A stretch of 64,000 bases of DNA from Saprospiraceae bacterium (GTDB taxonomy: Bacteria > Bacteroidota > Bacteroidia > Chitinophagales > Saprospiraceae), in contig JAHDGU010000009.1 in the NCBI GenBank assembly GCA_020627535.1, positions 62,001-126,000 of the forward strand. Direction: 5' to 3'. The notes below the pieces were generated by a model. The model worked only from the letters and a program-made list of their open reading frames with translations, searched no databases and was not told where the DNA came from. The stretch's first letter is position 1; each line of letters opens with the position of its first letter. Position numbers and translations under genes: made by a program. This document shows positions 1 through 9,312 of this stretch, one piece after another.

Positions 1-2
1 TT

Positions 3-197
3 AGGACTACTGTCAATGTGGAGAAGAGAGAGCAAGCATATCGAGAGTTTCAGCGTCTGGTGCATGAGCAACAGCCGGCCATATTTCTGTTCAGTCCTGT
101 CGAGCGTATCGCCTCTCAAGACGGATACAATCTTCCTGTCTCCAGTCAGAGACCCGGCTACTTCGAAAACAGCATCGTACGCAATAGCTCCCAGTAA
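3..197 (+). CDS. Peptide/nickel ABC transporter substrate-binding protein, C-terminal end (partial)
   Basis: Only the last 64 codons lie in the window; the 5' part is outside. The reading frame ends at a TAA whose last A is the first base of the next gene's ATG. The tail contains the pattern A-Y-R-E-F-Q-R-x-x-H-E-Q-Q-P followed by a hydrophobic I-F-L-F stretch, typical of the C-terminal lobe of family 5 (DppA/OppA-like) solute-binding proteins. The two following permease genes support this. It would capture oligopeptides or similar solutes outside the inner membrane. The call rests on a short tail plus context. Confidence 0.7.
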   Translation, partial: RTTVNVEKREQAYREFQRLVHEQQPAIFLFSPVERIASQDGYNLPVSSQRPGYFENSIVRNSSQ

Positions 198-1552
198 TGC
201 TCCTCTTTGTCCTCAGACGGCTCGTACGATTTGTACCCGTGCTGCTGACAGTGGCTCTTGTCCTCTTTGTGCTTTCACAGCTCCTCCCAGGCAACAGTGC
301 TGAGGACGTCTTGAGAGAGGCTGATCTAGATCCTCGACAGTCGATAGACGACGACAAGGTCTGGGCAAGCTATGAGGCTGAAGCCAAAAGGATCCTCTTG
401 GATAAGGCCAGCTTTTATCTGAGCATATCGCCTGCTGCACGAGATGAGCGCATAAGATCACTTCTTCGCCCTGGTCAGCGAGACTGGTACGAGCATTGGC
501 TACAAAAAGGTGTGAGCTTTGAGCGGATAGCCAAGATGGATCAGCTCATGTCGGATCTATTGAGCTCATGCAGTGGATCAGATTGTGTTGAGATTAGTGC
601 AGATCGCTACTTCGAGGAGATTGATGTGCTCCAAAGGCGACTCGATGTGGTAAAGGGCACTTCTGTGCTGAGGACTGCTATGAGCGAAGAGCTTCAGTCT
701 TGGTCATCCTCCGAGCTAAGACTCTGGTCTTTAAGGCCTGTACTTCGATGGCATGGGGTAGACAATAGATTTCATCATTGGGCTAGTCATCTGATCCGAG
801 GACAGCAGAGGAGTCAAAGAGACGGATCGCTCGTATGGCCCAAGGTATATCGATCCTTGGGATGGACACTCACCTTGATGATTCCCGCATTCGTCTTGAG
901 CACATTCTTGGCTATATTTTTAGCAGTGGTGCTCGTGTGGAAGCGAAGCTCGACCGCTGCTTGGATCGGAGAGATGACTCTTCAATTTTTGTATACCATT
1001 CCTATGTTTTGGGCGGGAACAATGGCTGTAGTCTTTTTGACCAGTGATCAATATGGCAGTTTTTGGCATTGGTTTCCTCTCGCCGGCTTCTTTGAGGAGT
1101 CGATCTCCAGCGGCTTTTGGTCTATCTGGCAGTTGAATTTTCACAGAATGGTCCTTCCTTATTGTTTGCTCATCTTGTTGTCAGTCTCCTATCTGACCAC
1201 GCAGTTGAAAGCCAGCATCATAGAAGAGCTAGGGAATAATTATGTCTTGACGGCAAGATCTTATGGTCTGAGCGATCTTCAGGTCATCTGGCAGGAAGCT
1301 CTGCCCAATGCTCTTTTCCCCTTTATCGCAATTACTGCCAGAAGACTCATCGCACTTTTTGGCGGCAGCCTCATCGTAGAGGTGATATTCGGTTTGCCCG
1401 GCATGGGCAAGTTGCTTTTTGATTCTACGGTAGGACGAGATTGGAATGTGGTGTTCTGTATCTGTATGCTGATGGCTCTAGTGAGCCTAGTAAGTTATCT
1501 GCTGGCGGACTTGGCTTATCGCTGGATCGATCCAAAACTATCGTGGACATGA
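197..1552 (+). CDS. ABC transporter permease, DppB/OppB type
   Basis: Inner-membrane permease of a peptide-type ABC importer, 451 residues. One N-terminal membrane helix (about residues 8-30) is followed by an unusually long soluble stretch (about 40-205) and then five more helices. The cytoplasmic EAA-like loop that docks on the ATPase is seen near residues 345-380 (A-R-S-Y-G-L...A-L-P-N-A). A typical DppB is about 310-340 residues, so the soluble insertion accounts for the extra length; large periplasmic insertions of this kind occur in Bacteroidota homologues. The ATG overlaps the stop of the binding-protein gene by one base, and its TGA overlaps the next ATG, showing tight translational coupling. 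Substrate is inferred only from family. Confidence 0.88.
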   Translation: MLLFVLRRLVRFVPVLLTVALVLFVLSQLLPGNSAEDVLREADLDPRQSIDDDKVWASYEAEAKRILLDKASFYLSISPAARDERIRSLLRPGQRDWYEHWLQKGVSFERIAKMDQLMSDLLSSCSGSDCVEISADRYFEEIDVLQRRLDVVKGTSVLRTAMSEELQSWSSSELRLWSLRPVLRWHGVDNRFHHWASHLIRGQQRSQRDGSLVWPKVYRSLGWTLTLMIPAFVLSTFLAIFLAVVLVWKRSSTAAWIGEMTLQFLYTIPMFWAGTMAVVFLTSDQYGSFWHWFPLAGFFEESISSGFWSIWQLNFHRMVLPYCLLILLSVSYLTTQLKASIIEELGNNYVLTARSYGLSDLQVIWQEALPNALFPFIAITARRLIALFGGSLIVEVIFGLPGMGKLLFDSTVGRDWNVVFCICMLMALVSLVSYLLADLAYRWIDPKLSWT

Positions 1553-2610
1553 CAGGCTCTGATCATATCGCACGAGCCATGAAGGGCTCTGTCTGGATTG
1601 GATATGCATGGCCGGTCCTATTTTCGTTCTTTGCCATACTTCTACTCCTTGGATTCCTACCCAAGCTGATATCGCCATTTGACTATGGTGAGATCTTGCT
1701 TGCAGATAGCTATCTGCCCCCTGGATCTTCAAGCATAGACAAGCTTGGTCGCCATTGGCTAGGGGCAGACGCTTTGGGTCGGGATGTACTTGCGGGTATC
1801 ATAGGTGGTGCGAGAGTCTCGCTGCTCACAGGCGTTTTCTCTGTGATCATCGCAGCAAGCGTCGGTTTTGTACTTGGTGCGCTGGCAGCACACTTTGGCG
1901 ATTCAAAGCAGATCTCCCTGCGCTATATTGTGATCGTCGCGCTGTCAGTGATAAGCTTGGGATATCTATGGGCCCATCATAATTGGTTTTTACCAGGATC
2001 AATGATAAGGCTGGTCCTCCTACTCTTGATCTTGATCCTAGCTTTGGTTTATTTGCCTTGGGCTGTGCTAGATCGAAGGATTTCGATGCCGCTAGATGCT
2101 CTTTTACTCTCCTGGTGTGAGATTTTCAGAGCGATACCTGCCTTGCTGATCCTCTTGGTGATGATTCCCATCCTCAAGATTCAGTCAAGCTATGGATTGA
2201 TACCCTTGATTGCTTTTTTCATGTGGCCAAGCTTTGCCTTATTGATGCGAAGTGAGGTCTTGCGGACCAGAGAGAAGCTTTATGTAAAGATTGCTCAGAC
2301 ACAGGGAATAGGCTGGCGGCGATTATTGAGGGTATATTATTTCAAAGCCGTAAGGAGTCGTCTGTTTGTCGCCATGTCATTTGGAGTAGCTGCAGCGATC
2401 GTACTTGAGTCGAGTCTCAGTTTTTTGGGTCTGATCGCGACGTCTTCACGGATGAGCTGGGGTGGTATGCTTGAGTCCTCTAGATCCAATCTTGAGGCCT
2501 GGTGGTTAGCATTCTTTCCAGGGATGGCCATTTTCTTGGTGTTGATCGCCCTGCATTCATTTGGTCGATGGTGGCAAGACAAATCAGCGATAAGGACAAC
2601 TTGGCTATGA
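1549..2610 (+). CDS. ABC transporter permease, DppC/OppC type
   Basis: Second inner-membrane permease, 353 residues from the ATG that overlaps the upstream TGA (ATGA). An N-terminal helix precedes the motif H-W-L-G-A-D-A-L-G-R-D near residue 65, a hallmark of OppC-type permeases. An EAA-like loop (Y-V-K-I-A-Q-T-Q-G-I-G) follows near residues 245-265. A pair of extra hydrophobic segments (about residues 125-185) lies between the first core helix and the rest and is not in E. coli DppC. An earlier in-frame start at 1441 would run deep into the preceding gene and is unlikely. No ATPase gene follows in this window, so the partner ATPases must be encoded elsewhere. Confidence 0.88.
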   Translation: MTGSDHIARAMKGSVWIGYAWPVLFSFFAILLLLGFLPKLISPFDYGEILLADSYLPPGSSSIDKLGRHWLGADALGRDVLAGIIGGARVSLLTGVFSVIIAASVGFVLGALAAHFGDSKQISLRYIVIVALSVISLGYLWAHHNWFLPGSMIRLVLLLLILILALVYLPWAVLDRRISMPLDALLLSWCEIFRAIPALLILLVMIPILKIQSSYGLIPLIAFFMWPSFALLMRSEVLRTREKLYVKIAQTQGIGWRRLLRVYYFKAVRSRLFVAMSFGVAAAIVLESSLSFLGLIATSSRMSWGGMLESSRSNLEAWWLAFFPGMAIFLVLIALHSFGRWWQDKSAIRTTWL

Positions 2611-2624
2611 CCGAGCAGACAATT

Positions 2625-2819
2625 TTACCCTGACCTCTTTTTGGTCTTCTTGGGATCAAAAAGATGTGTCTTAGTCTTTTGTTTTTTGGACTTGGTTTCC
2701 ATGGGATTTTGTGCCTGTTGATTGATTTCACAGCCGACTTTCTTGCTGCAAGAGCTAGCTGAGATGGCAATTCCGAGCAAGAAAATAAGCAGGAATCCGG
2801 CAGTTTTAGTTCTTTTCAT
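2625..2819 (-). CDS. Small lipoprotein, unknown function
   Basis: A 64-residue protein beginning with a lysine/arginine-rich start, a hydrophobic core (about residues 8-20) and a lipobox-like A-S-S-C, so it is probably lipidated and membrane anchored. The mature part is very basic, with repeated K-K and K-T motifs, and has one further cysteine. It lies convergent to the permease gene. Start chosen at the ATG just before the signal sequence; an upstream in-frame start at 2861 would place residues ahead of the signal. I recognise no family. The lipoprotein signal is the main argument that it is real. Confidence 0.55.
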   Translation of the reverse strand: MKRTKTAGFLLIFLLGIAISASSCSKKVGCEINQQAQNPMETKSKKQKTKTHLFDPKKTKKRSG

Positions 2820-2960
2820 ACGACTTAGTAACTCCTTTGACTCGAGAAAATTACTCCTCATGATGGTAATTTATCACCATAATGGGCTAAAATCCAGCAA
2901 ATTCAAGGGTTTCAGCACTTTTTTCACTTGTGATTGAGGTATATATATAAAAAACCACTA

Positions 2961-2968
2961 TACATTTG
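2961..2968 (+). promoter_or_regulatory. Bacteroidota-type -7 box upstream of HU
   Basis: TACATTTG matches TAnnTTTG exactly, about 32 bases before the HU start codon. A clear TTTG -33 box at the usual distance is not seen, although TTG triplets occur at 2928 and 2934. The surrounding DNA is strongly A+T rich. Confidence 0.45.
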
Positions 2969-2999
2969 TGGCACATTTATAAACAAAACCAAATTAGAA

Positions 3000-3272
3000 A
3001 TGAACAAAGGAGATCTTATCAGCGCCGTAGCAGATAAAGCAGGCATCACAAAGGCTCAAGCTTCAGATGCAGTCAATGCTGTATTTGATGGTGTTGCGAA
3101 CTGTATCAAATCAGGTGATAAAGCGTCTTTCATCGGTTTCGGAACTTTCTCTACTTCAATGAGAAATGCTAGAACCGGACGTAATCCACAGACTGGTACA
3201 GAAATCAAAATTCCTGCAAAGAATATGGTAAAATTCAAAGCTGGTAAAGCACTTTCAGATCACGTAAACTAA
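3000..3272 (+). CDS. HU family DNA-binding protein
   Basis: A 90-residue nucleoid protein that bends DNA non-specifically. It starts M-N-K-G-D-L and carries the typical core G-F-G-T-F near residues 45-50, followed by the beta-arm signature R-x-G-R-N-P-Q-T-G, with K-I-P-A near residue 73. Length matches the HU/IHF family exactly. Start chosen at the ATG at 3000: the frame is open upstream, but the extra residues are not HU-like and overlap the promoter. It stands alone with its own promoter-like box and terminator. Confidence 0.96.
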   Translation: MNKGDLISAVADKAGITKAQASDAVNAVFDGVANCIKSGDKASFIGFGTFSTSMRNARTGRNPQTGTEIKIPAKNMVKFKAGKALSDHVN

Positions 3273-3298
3273 GATCTGAGCTGAATAGCTTAAAGGAA

Positions 3299-3337
3299 AA
3301 AAGGGCTGTCTCTTCGTGAGGCGGCCCTTTTCTTTTT
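3299..3337 (+). terminator. Rho-independent terminator after HU
   Basis: A 14-bp stem (AAAAGGGC pairing with GCCCTTTT, extended inward with two G-T wobbles) closes a five-base TTCGT loop and is followed by CTTTTT. It lies 26 bases after the HU stop codon. Confidence 0.88.
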
Positions 3338-3415
3338 GGAGGAAACTCCATCACATAGAGAAATGTACATACGTATCTAGCTGGAGCTCAACTTGCCTAA
3401 CTACTTTTGCAAGCA

Positions 3416-4279
3416 ATGAAAGAAATCAAACAACTGCAGGATATTTCCGCACAAGTGAGGCGAGATATCATCCGGCAAGTCTATTATGCTGCGAGTGGTC
3501 ATCCTGGTGGCTCGCTAGGCTGTGCTGACTTCCTCACAGCACTCTATTTCCATGTCATGGATCACAAGACAAGCTTTGAGATGGATGCCAAAGGCGAAGA
3601 CGTGTTTTTCCTATCCAATGGCCATATCTCTCCAGTATGGTATAGTGTACTTGCACGCTCCGGTTACTTTCCTGTAGACGAGCTCGCTAGCTTCAGGAAA
3701 CTTGATTCTCGGCTGCAGGGGCACCCAGCGACTCATGAAGGTCTGCCTGGTATCAGAGTCGCATCTGGTAGTCTTGGTCAGGGTCTCTCAGTCGCCATAG
3801 GTGTGGCACTCGCCAAGAGGCTTGATCAAGATGAAAAAACCGTCTTTGCTCTCACTGGTGACGGAGAGCTGCAGGAAGGACAGATCTGGGAAGCAGCCAT
3901 GTTTGCCCCGCACTATGAACTTGATAATCTCATCGTCACAGTGGACTGGAATGGCCAGCAGATTGATGGAGCCAATGATGATGTCATGAGTCTCGGAGAT
4001 CTTGAGGCCAAGTGGAAAAGCTTTGGATGGGAGACCTATCATATGGATGGGCATGACTTCATCGACATCATTGAGACGATTAACAAAGCAAAAGCATCAA
4101 GAGGAAATGGCAAACCGAAGCTCATCCTCATGCGAACCGTCATGGGTCAAGGTGTGGACTATATGATGCATACGCATGCCTGGCATGGAAAGGCACCCAA
4201 CGAAGAGCTAGCTATCAAGGCTCTTGATCAATTGACTAGCAGCATGGATGACTATGCTGTGCCAAATGGCTCACTATGA
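3416..4279 (+). CDS. Transketolase, N-terminal subunit
   Basis: 287 residues; the thiamine-diphosphate-binding half of a two-subunit transketolase (pentose phosphate pathway and glycolaldehyde transfer). Visible are H-P-G-G-S near residue 27, the G-H-x-S-P motif near 65, and the cofactor-binding G-D-G-E-L-Q-E-G-Q-x-W-E segment near residue 140. The start is taken at the ATG at 3416; a TTG three codons upstream is also in frame. Its TGA overlaps the ATG of the C-terminal subunit, so both halves are made together. Split transketolases are common in Bacteroidota and some archaea. Confidence 0.94.
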   Translation: MKEIKQLQDISAQVRRDIIRQVYYAASGHPGGSLGCADFLTALYFHVMDHKTSFEMDAKGEDVFFLSNGHISPVWYSVLARSGYFPVDELASFRKLDSRLQGHPATHEGLPGIRVASGSLGQGLSVAIGVALAKRLDQDEKTVFALTGDGELQEGQIWEAAMFAPHYELDNLIVTVDWNGQQIDGANDDVMSLGDLEAKWKSFGWETYHMDGHDFIDIIETINKAKASRGNGKPKLILMRTVMGQGVDYMMHTHAWHGKAPNEELAIKALDQLTSSMDDYAVPNGSL

Positions 4280-5223
4280 CAGATATAGCAACGATTACCA
4301 AAAAAGCTACCAGAGATGGATTTGGTGCAGGTCTCCAAGTAGTAGGCCAGAAATATCCCAATGCTGTAGCACTCTGTGCTGATCTCGTCGGATCGCTCAA
4401 GATGCAAGCATTCATCAAAGACAATCCTGAGAGATTCTTTCAAGTAGGCATAGCCGAGGCCAATATGATGGGCATTGCGGCCGGACTAGCTACGGCAGGG
4501 AAGATTCCTTTCACTGGCACATTTGCCAACTTCTCTACGGGCCGAGTTTATGATCAGATCAGACAATCCATCGCCTATAGTCACAAGAATGTCAAGATCT
4601 GTGCATCTCATGCAGGATTGACCCTAGGAGAAGATGGAGCGACTCATCAGATCCTGGAGGATATTGGTATGATGAATATGCTACCAGGTATGACGGTCAT
4701 CAATCCTTGCGATTACAATCAGACCAAGGCAGCCACTGAAGCGATAGCTGAGATTGACGGCCCAGTATATCTGAGATTTGGACGGCCGTCTTGGCCAGTC
4801 TTTACGGAGGAGAGTGACTTTGTCCTAGGCAAGGCGCAGCATATACGTCAAGGCTCGGACATCACCATGATTGCTTGTGGTCATATGGTCTGGCAATGTG
4901 CGCAAGCTGCGGATCAGCTTGCGGCCGAGGGTGTCTCAGTGGATCTTCTCAATATGCATACCATCAAGCCTATCGATCGAGAAGCGGTGATGAAGTCTGC
5001 CAGTAAGACCGGTCGAGTGCTCACGGCAGAAGAGCATCAGATCAATGGAGGCCTTGGCTCGATCGTGGCACAAATCTTGGCAGAAGAGCATCCTGTGCCG
5101 ATGAGTTTTGTCGCTGTCAAGGATTCTTTTGGAGAAAGTGGTAAACCCCTGCAACTTTTGGACAAGTACGGTCTTGGAGTAGCGGATGTAGTGGCTTCCG
5201 CCAAAAAGCTACTGAAAAAATAG
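4276..5223 (+). CDS. Transketolase, C-terminal subunit
   Basis: 315 residues, the pyrimidine-binding and C-terminal domains of the split transketolase. R-F[10 protein letters not shown] near residues 55-66 includes the catalytic glutamate that activates the thiamine cofactor. A transketolase C-domain with H-x-I-K-P-I-D follows at about 225-235. It starts by ATGA overlap with the N-terminal subunit and ends four bases before the next gene. A dispersed hairpin motif lies in the final codons and encodes A-S-A-K-K. Confidence 0.94.
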   Translation: MTDIATITKKATRDGFGAGLQVVGQKYPNAVALCADLVGSLKMQAFIKDNPERFFQVGIAEANMMGIAAGLATAGKIPFTGTFANFSTGRVYDQIRQSIAYSHKNVKICASHAGLTLGEDGATHQILEDIGMMNMLPGMTVINPCDYNQTKAATEAIAEIDGPVYLRFGRPSWPVFTEESDFVLGKAQHIRQGSDITMIACGHMVWQCAQAADQLAAEGVSVDLLNMHTIKPIDREAVMKSASKTGRVLTAEEHQINGGLGSIVAQILAEEHPVPMSFVAVKDSFGESGKPLQLLDKYGLGVADVVASAKKLLKK

Positions 5224-5227
5224 ACTC

Positions 5228-6373
5228 ATGAGAAAGAATAGCAAATACATACACGCAGGTGTGCATCCTGATCCAAGTACAGGTGCCATCATGACACCGA
5301 TATATCAGACCAGCACTTTCGTGCAAACGGCCCCTGGCGAGCACAAGGGCTATGAATATGCCAGGACTCAAAATCCTACAAGGATTACCCTAGAGAATGC
5401 GCTTGCAGAACTTGAAGGCGGTACACATGGAATGTGTTTTGGGAGTGGAATGGCTGCTATGGACGCTGTCGTGAAGTTGCTCAAAACTGGCGATGAAGTC
5501 ATCGCAAGCAATGATCTCTACGGAGGATCTTATCGATTGCTGACCAAGATCTTTGAGCAGTTTGGTATCAAGTCGCACTTTGTCGATATGTCTGATCTGC
5601 AGAATATCAAGGAAAAGATCAATGGCAACACCAAACTGCTATGGGTAGAGACGCCGACCAATCCACTTCTCAGGCTTGTCGATATCCAAGCGCTCACTGA
5701 CCTTGCTAAGGAGAATGGCATCATTAGTTGCGTGGACAATACTTTCGCATCACCTCATCTGCAGACACCCATCGCGCTTGGAGCCGATATTGTCTTGCAC
5801 TCAGCGACCAAGTATCTTGGAGGACACTCAGATTGTGTCCTTGGTGCATTGGTGACCGCAGACGAGCATTTGGCCGAAAGGCTCTATTTCATCCAGAACT
5901 CCTGTGGTGCAGTACCTGGCCCCATGGATAGTTTCTTGGTGCTCAGAGGCATCAAGACTCTGCATGTGCGTGTAGATCGCGCTTGCGCTAATGCGATGAA
6001 GCTGGCGGAGTATCTCAAGGGGCATAAGGCAGTTGGAAGAGTATTGTATCCTGGCTTGGAGGATAATCCATATCATGCACTAGCTGTGGAGCAGATGACT
6101 GGATTTGGCGGGATGATCAGCTTTGATCTGGCCAATGATAGTCAGGAAGCTGCGCGCAAAGTACTCAGCGCCACCAAGGTCTTTGCACTTGCTGAGTCAC
6201 TAGGTGGTGTAGAGTCTCTCATCGGTCATCCGGCGTCTATGACTCATGGATCTATCCCTCGAGATGAGCGTATTGCTGCCGGTCTCATGGACAGCACAAT
6301 CAGGCTCAGTGTGGGTATCGAAGATGTCGAAGATCTCATGGAAGATCTGGATCAGGCGATCGCAGCATCGTAG
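5228..6373 (+). CDS. Cystathionine gamma-synthase or gamma-lyase, PLP dependent
   Basis: 381 residues, close to the family's usual length. The enzyme belongs to the Cys/Met metabolism PLP family, which exchanges or eliminates gamma substituents in transsulfuration. The PLP lysine is Lys195 in S-A-T-K-Y-L-G-G-H. Other family marks are Y-x-R-x-x-N-P-T near residue 45, the G-S-G-M-A-A turn near 73, and E-S-L-G-G-V-E-S-L near the C-terminus. It starts four bases after the transketolase pair, suggesting co-transcription. Sequence alone does not separate synthase (MetB) from lyase activity. Confidence 0.9.
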   Translation: MRKNSKYIHAGVHPDPSTGAIMTPIYQTSTFVQTAPGEHKGYEYARTQNPTRITLENALAELEGGTHGMCFGSGMAAMDAVVKLLKTGDEVIASNDLYGGSYRLLTKIFEQFGIKSHFVDMSDLQNIKEKINGNTKLLWVETPTNPLLRLVDIQALTDLAKENGIISCVDNTFASPHLQTPIALGADIVLHSATKYLGGHSDCVLGALVTADEHLAERLYFIQNSCGAVPGPMDSFLVLRGIKTLHVRVDRACANAMKLAEYLKGHKAVGRVLYPGLEDNPYHALAVEQMTGFGGMISFDLANDSQEAARKVLSATKVFALAESLGGVESLIGHPASMTHGSIPRDERIAAGLMDSTIRLSVGIEDVEDLMEDLDQAIAAS

Positions 6374-6405
6374 TCCAAGTGGGTGGAAAGAAGCGGCTCT
6401 CAGGT

Positions 6406-7080
6406 ATGAAGGCCTGGTCCCAAGAGGATCAGCCTATCGAGAAGTTGCTCGCGCTAGGTAGCCATGAGCTGAGCAATGCCGAGCTCCTAGCGATCATGAT
6501 CCAGACCGGTCTACCCAATAAGTCGGCTTTGGCCATCGCCAAGGATATACTAGCCAACTATGACAATAGCCTGACAAAACTGGCCAAAGCTTCTCCCAAA
6601 GAACTCATGGAGATCGATGGAATCGGAGCTAAAAAAGCAGCAAGAATCAAAGCTACACTAGAACTGGCTCGTCGCAGAGAGATAGAAGATCAGGGAGAAG
6701 ATGTCACTCTTATCAAGGGTAGTCAGGCGGCTTTCCAATTGATATCTAGACGGTTGGGTGATTTGAGACATGAAGAGTTTTGGGTCATTTACCTCAATCG
6801 TAGGCATCAAGTCATCAGTCTCAAGAAGATCAGTCAAGGGGGCATCAACGCAACCATTGCCGATGTGCGGATTATCATGAGATATGCACTGGAGCTCTCG
6901 GCTAGTGCTGCCATCCTGTGCCACAATCATCCCTCTGGCAATCTCAAGCCAAGCAGAGCAGATATCGCTCTCACTGAGAAGATAGCCGAGGCTGGCCGCA
7001 TCATGGAAGTAAAGATTGCGGATCACTTGATCCTGGCAGCTGGGGATTACTACAGTTTTCTGGATGAAGGTCTCCTATGA
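6406..7080 (+). CDS. radC: RadC family protein (JAB/MPN metalloprotease fold)
   Basis: 224 residues from the ATG at 6406. The start M-K-x-W-x-x-E-D-Q-P matches the usual RadC N-terminus; a GTG nine codons upstream is a less likely start. An N-terminal helix-hairpin-helix (about 45-75, I-D-G-I-G-A-K-K-A) precedes a JAB domain with the zinc motif H-N-H-P-S-G-N near residue 173 and a later acidic residue. The original DNA-repair role of RadC is disputed, and its biochemical job remains unclear. It overlaps the next gene by ATGA. Confidence 0.93.
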   Translation: MKAWSQEDQPIEKLLALGSHELSNAELLAIMIQTGLPNKSALAIAKDILANYDNSLTKLAKASPKELMEIDGIGAKKAARIKATLELARRREIEDQGEDVTLIKGSQAAFQLISRRLGDLRHEEFWVIYLNRRHQVISLKKISQGGINATIADVRIIMRYALELSASAAILCHNHPSGNLKPSRADIALTEKIAEAGRIMEVKIADHLILAAGDYYSFLDEGLL

Positions 7081-7430
7081 TCAAGATCTGGCCACTACTC
7101 TTTGGATTGATCATTCCTCGTCGTGTACGAGCCATAGTACTATGGCCATTTATCATCATCAAGCGCGCAGATGACCGAGGGGATAGAGTACTGATCAATC
7201 ACGAGCGGATCCATGTGCGACAGCAGCTAGAACTATTGATCTTGCCGTTTTATCTTCTATATGTATTGATGTATCTCATGGGACTCATGCGCGGTATGTC
7301 TAGACATGAGGCGTATATGGCGATCGCTTTCGAACGAGAGGCCTATGCTCACGAGGCAGATGAGGAGTATCTCAAGGACCGCAAGTTCTGGTCTTGGTTG
7401 AAATATCGAAGAGAGCTGGGTCAGGAATGA
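7077..7430 (+). CDS. Small membrane protein with an HExxH motif
   Basis: 117 residues. The motif N-H-E-R-I-H at about residues 41-46 fits the HExxH zinc-binding pattern of metallopeptidases. It is followed by a hydrophobic segment (about 53-72), then M-S-R-H-E-A-Y and E-R-E-A-Y, where acidic or histidine residues could supply a third ligand. A short hydrophobic N-terminus suggests membrane association. The start overlaps the radC stop (ATGA), so translation is coupled. I recognise no named family. It is shorter than most complete metallopeptidases, so it may be a minimal enzyme or a non-catalytic relative. Confidence 0.75.
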   Translation: MIKIWPLLFGLIIPRRVRAIVLWPFIIIKRADDRGDRVLINHERIHVRQQLELLILPFYLLYVLMYLMGLMRGMSRHEAYMAIAFEREAYAHEADEEYLKDRKFWSWLKYRRELGQE

Positions 7431-7468
7431 TCTCTTCTCTATGCACGCTGTTGTCTTAAGGCAAGTAC

Positions 7469-7483
7469 TTTTGGGCGAAAGCC
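7469..7483 (+). repeat. Dispersed GGCGAAAGCC hairpin motif, intergenic copy
   Basis: TTTTGGGCGAAAGCC lies between the HExxH gene and the ABC exporter. It can fold as a short stem capped by GAAA. Its T-rich left part also completes a TACTTTTG (-7-box-like) sequence at 7466-7473. Confidence 0.6.
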
Positions 7484-7501
7484 TCAATACAAAAAAACTG
7501 A

Positions 7502-9253
7502 ATGGCAGATAACTCACTGGACTGGGTAGTACTCAAGCGGCTGATCGGGCTCGTCAAGCCCTATCGCTGGGTATTTATCTTGTCAGCAGGTCTTGCCATC
7601 ATCTTGGCTCCGATAGGTATATTGCGGCCTTATCTGATCAATCGTATGGTCGATGATCATATCGCGGCCTACGCAATGGATGGGATCAAGACGCTGATCA
7701 TACTCTATATGGTCGTGCTCCTGGTCAATGTGTTGTGTCGTTATTTATTCATCTTCTATACCAATGTACTAGGACAGAGTATCATCAGGGATCTAAGAGA
7801 CAGAGTCTTTAGACATCTCAATAGTCTGAAGCTGAGTTACTTTGACAAGACGCCGATCGGTACCAGTACGACCAGGACCATCAGTGATATTGAGTCGGTC
7901 AATACCGTCTTTACACAAGGGGCAATCACAATGATCGCAGATATCCTTGGGATCATCGCGGTGCTGATCATCATGTTTGTCACCAGCTGGCGACTAAGTC
8001 TGATCTGTCTCACCACAGTACCAGTGCTCATCATGGCGACTTATGTATTTAAGGAGAAAATCAAGTCAGCTTATCAGAGCGTACGCACTGAGATCTCCAA
8101 GATGAATGCCTTTTTGCAGGAGCGTATCACAGGTATGCGCGTCATCCAGATCTTCAATGCGGAGAAGCAAGAAATGAAAAAATTTGACACGATCAATCAG
8201 AGATACACTGACGCCAATCTCAGATCTATCGTGGCCTACGCGATCTTCTTTCCCGTGGTGGAGCTCATCAGTGCGATTTCTCTTGCTCTCATGGTATGGT
8301 GGGGCGCCAGAGGTGTATTGACTGATGACGTGACACTCGGAGCACTGATCGTATTTCCACTTTATCTCTCTATGCTATTTCGCCCGATCCGGATGCTGGC
8401 TGATAAGTTCAATACACTACAAATGGGTATGGTAGCTGCTGAGCGCATCTTCAATGTACTCGATCGAGATACCTTGATACAGGATCATGGTACGCTCGAG
8501 ACAAATGCGCTGGAGGGCCATGTGCGCTTTGACCAAGTAGGCTTTGCCTATGATCAGGTCAACTATGTGCTCAAGGATGTGAGCTTTGAATTGATGCCCG
8601 GTGAGACTATGGCGATCGTCGGTAGCACGGGCTCAGGAAAGACCACAATCATCAATGTGCTCAATCGATTTTATGAAATCCAAAATGGTAAGATCGAAGT
8701 CGATGGCAAGTCAATCTCTGACTACAAGCTAGAGAGTCTCAGAAATCGCATTGCGATCGTCCTGCAGGATGTCTTTCTCTTCACCGGGACAGTCTTTGAG
8801 AATATCAGACTGAGGGATGAGAATATCAGCATGGAGCAAGTCATAGAGGCCTCGAAGATGATTGGGGCCCATCCCTTCATCGAGGCACTGCCGGGAGCCT
8901 ATGAGTTTCAGATTACTGAGCGTGGGAATAATCTCAGTATGGGACAGCGTCAGTTGATCTCCTTTGTACGAGCCTTGGTCTTTGATCCGGACATCTTGAT
9001 CCTTGATGAAGCGACATCATCGATAGACACTGAGACAGAAGCAGTGATCCAATATGCTATCGAGAAGCTTATCGTCAAGCGCACGTCGATCATCATCGCG
9101 CACAGACTCTCTACGATACGACATGCGCACAAGATTTTGGTGCTGGACAAGGGTATGGTGGCTGAATATGGCCCACACGAGGAACTGGTCCAGATCGAGG
9201 ATGGCGCGTATCGCAAACTGTATGAGATACAGTTTGAGGATGCGAAGGGTTGA
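7502..9253 (+). CDS. ABC exporter, fused membrane and ATPase domains (MsbA/multidrug type)
   Basis: 583 residues, typical for a half-size exporter working as a dimer in the inner membrane. Six membrane helices occupy about residues 20-310. The ATPase domain shows Walker A G-S-T-G-S-G-K-T-T near residue 376, the ABC signature in the variant form L-S-M-G-Q-R-Q-L near 478, Walker B I-L-I-L-D-E-A-T near 498, and an H-loop histidine in A-H-R-L-S-T. The signature's second glycine is replaced by methionine, a variant also known in active exporters. Substrate is unknown; lipids or drugs are typical for the family. Confidence 0.92.
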   Translation: MADNSLDWVVLKRLIGLVKPYRWVFILSAGLAIILAPIGILRPYLINRMVDDHIAAYAMDGIKTLIILYMVVLLVNVLCRYLFIFYTNVLGQSIIRDLRDRVFRHLNSLKLSYFDKTPIGTSTTRTISDIESVNTVFTQGAITMIADILGIIAVLIIMFVTSWRLSLICLTTVPVLIMATYVFKEKIKSAYQSVRTEISKMNAFLQERITGMRVIQIFNAEKQEMKKFDTINQRYTDANLRSIVAYAIFFPVVELISAISLALMVWWGARGVLTDDVTLGALIVFPLYLSMLFRPIRMLADKFNTLQMGMVAAERIFNVLDRDTLIQDHGTLETNALEGHVRFDQVGFAYDQVNYVLKDVSFELMPGETMAIVGSTGSGKTTIINVLNRFYEIQNGKIEVDGKSISDYKLESLRNRIAIVLQDVFLFTGTVFENIRLRDENISMEQVIEASKMIGAHPFIEALPGAYEFQITERGNNLSMGQRQLISFVRALVFDPDILILDEATSSIDTETEAVIQYAIEKLIVKRTSIIIAHRLSTIRHAHKILVLDKGMVAEYGPHEELVQIEDGAYRKLYEIQFEDAKG

Positions 9254-9271
9254 TAGCAAAGGCAATGATTT

Positions 9272-9289
9272 TATACCCGATAGGGTGTA
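9272..9289. promoter_or_regulatory. hip operator-like palindrome 1
   Basis: TATACCC-GATA-GGGTGTA, an 18-bp inverted repeat with one mismatch between arms. It is the first of three copies upstream of hipB. HipB proteins bind similar palindromes (E. coli: TATCC-N8-GGATA). Confidence 0.65.
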
Positions 9290-9312
9290 CTTTTACTGGT
9301 AAAGAACTTTTT

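Noticed and set aside
197-1552. The long soluble stretch of the first permease as a gene fusion or frameshift
   Set aside because: The frame is continuous, and similar insertions occur in permeases of this phylum, so no anomaly is claimed.
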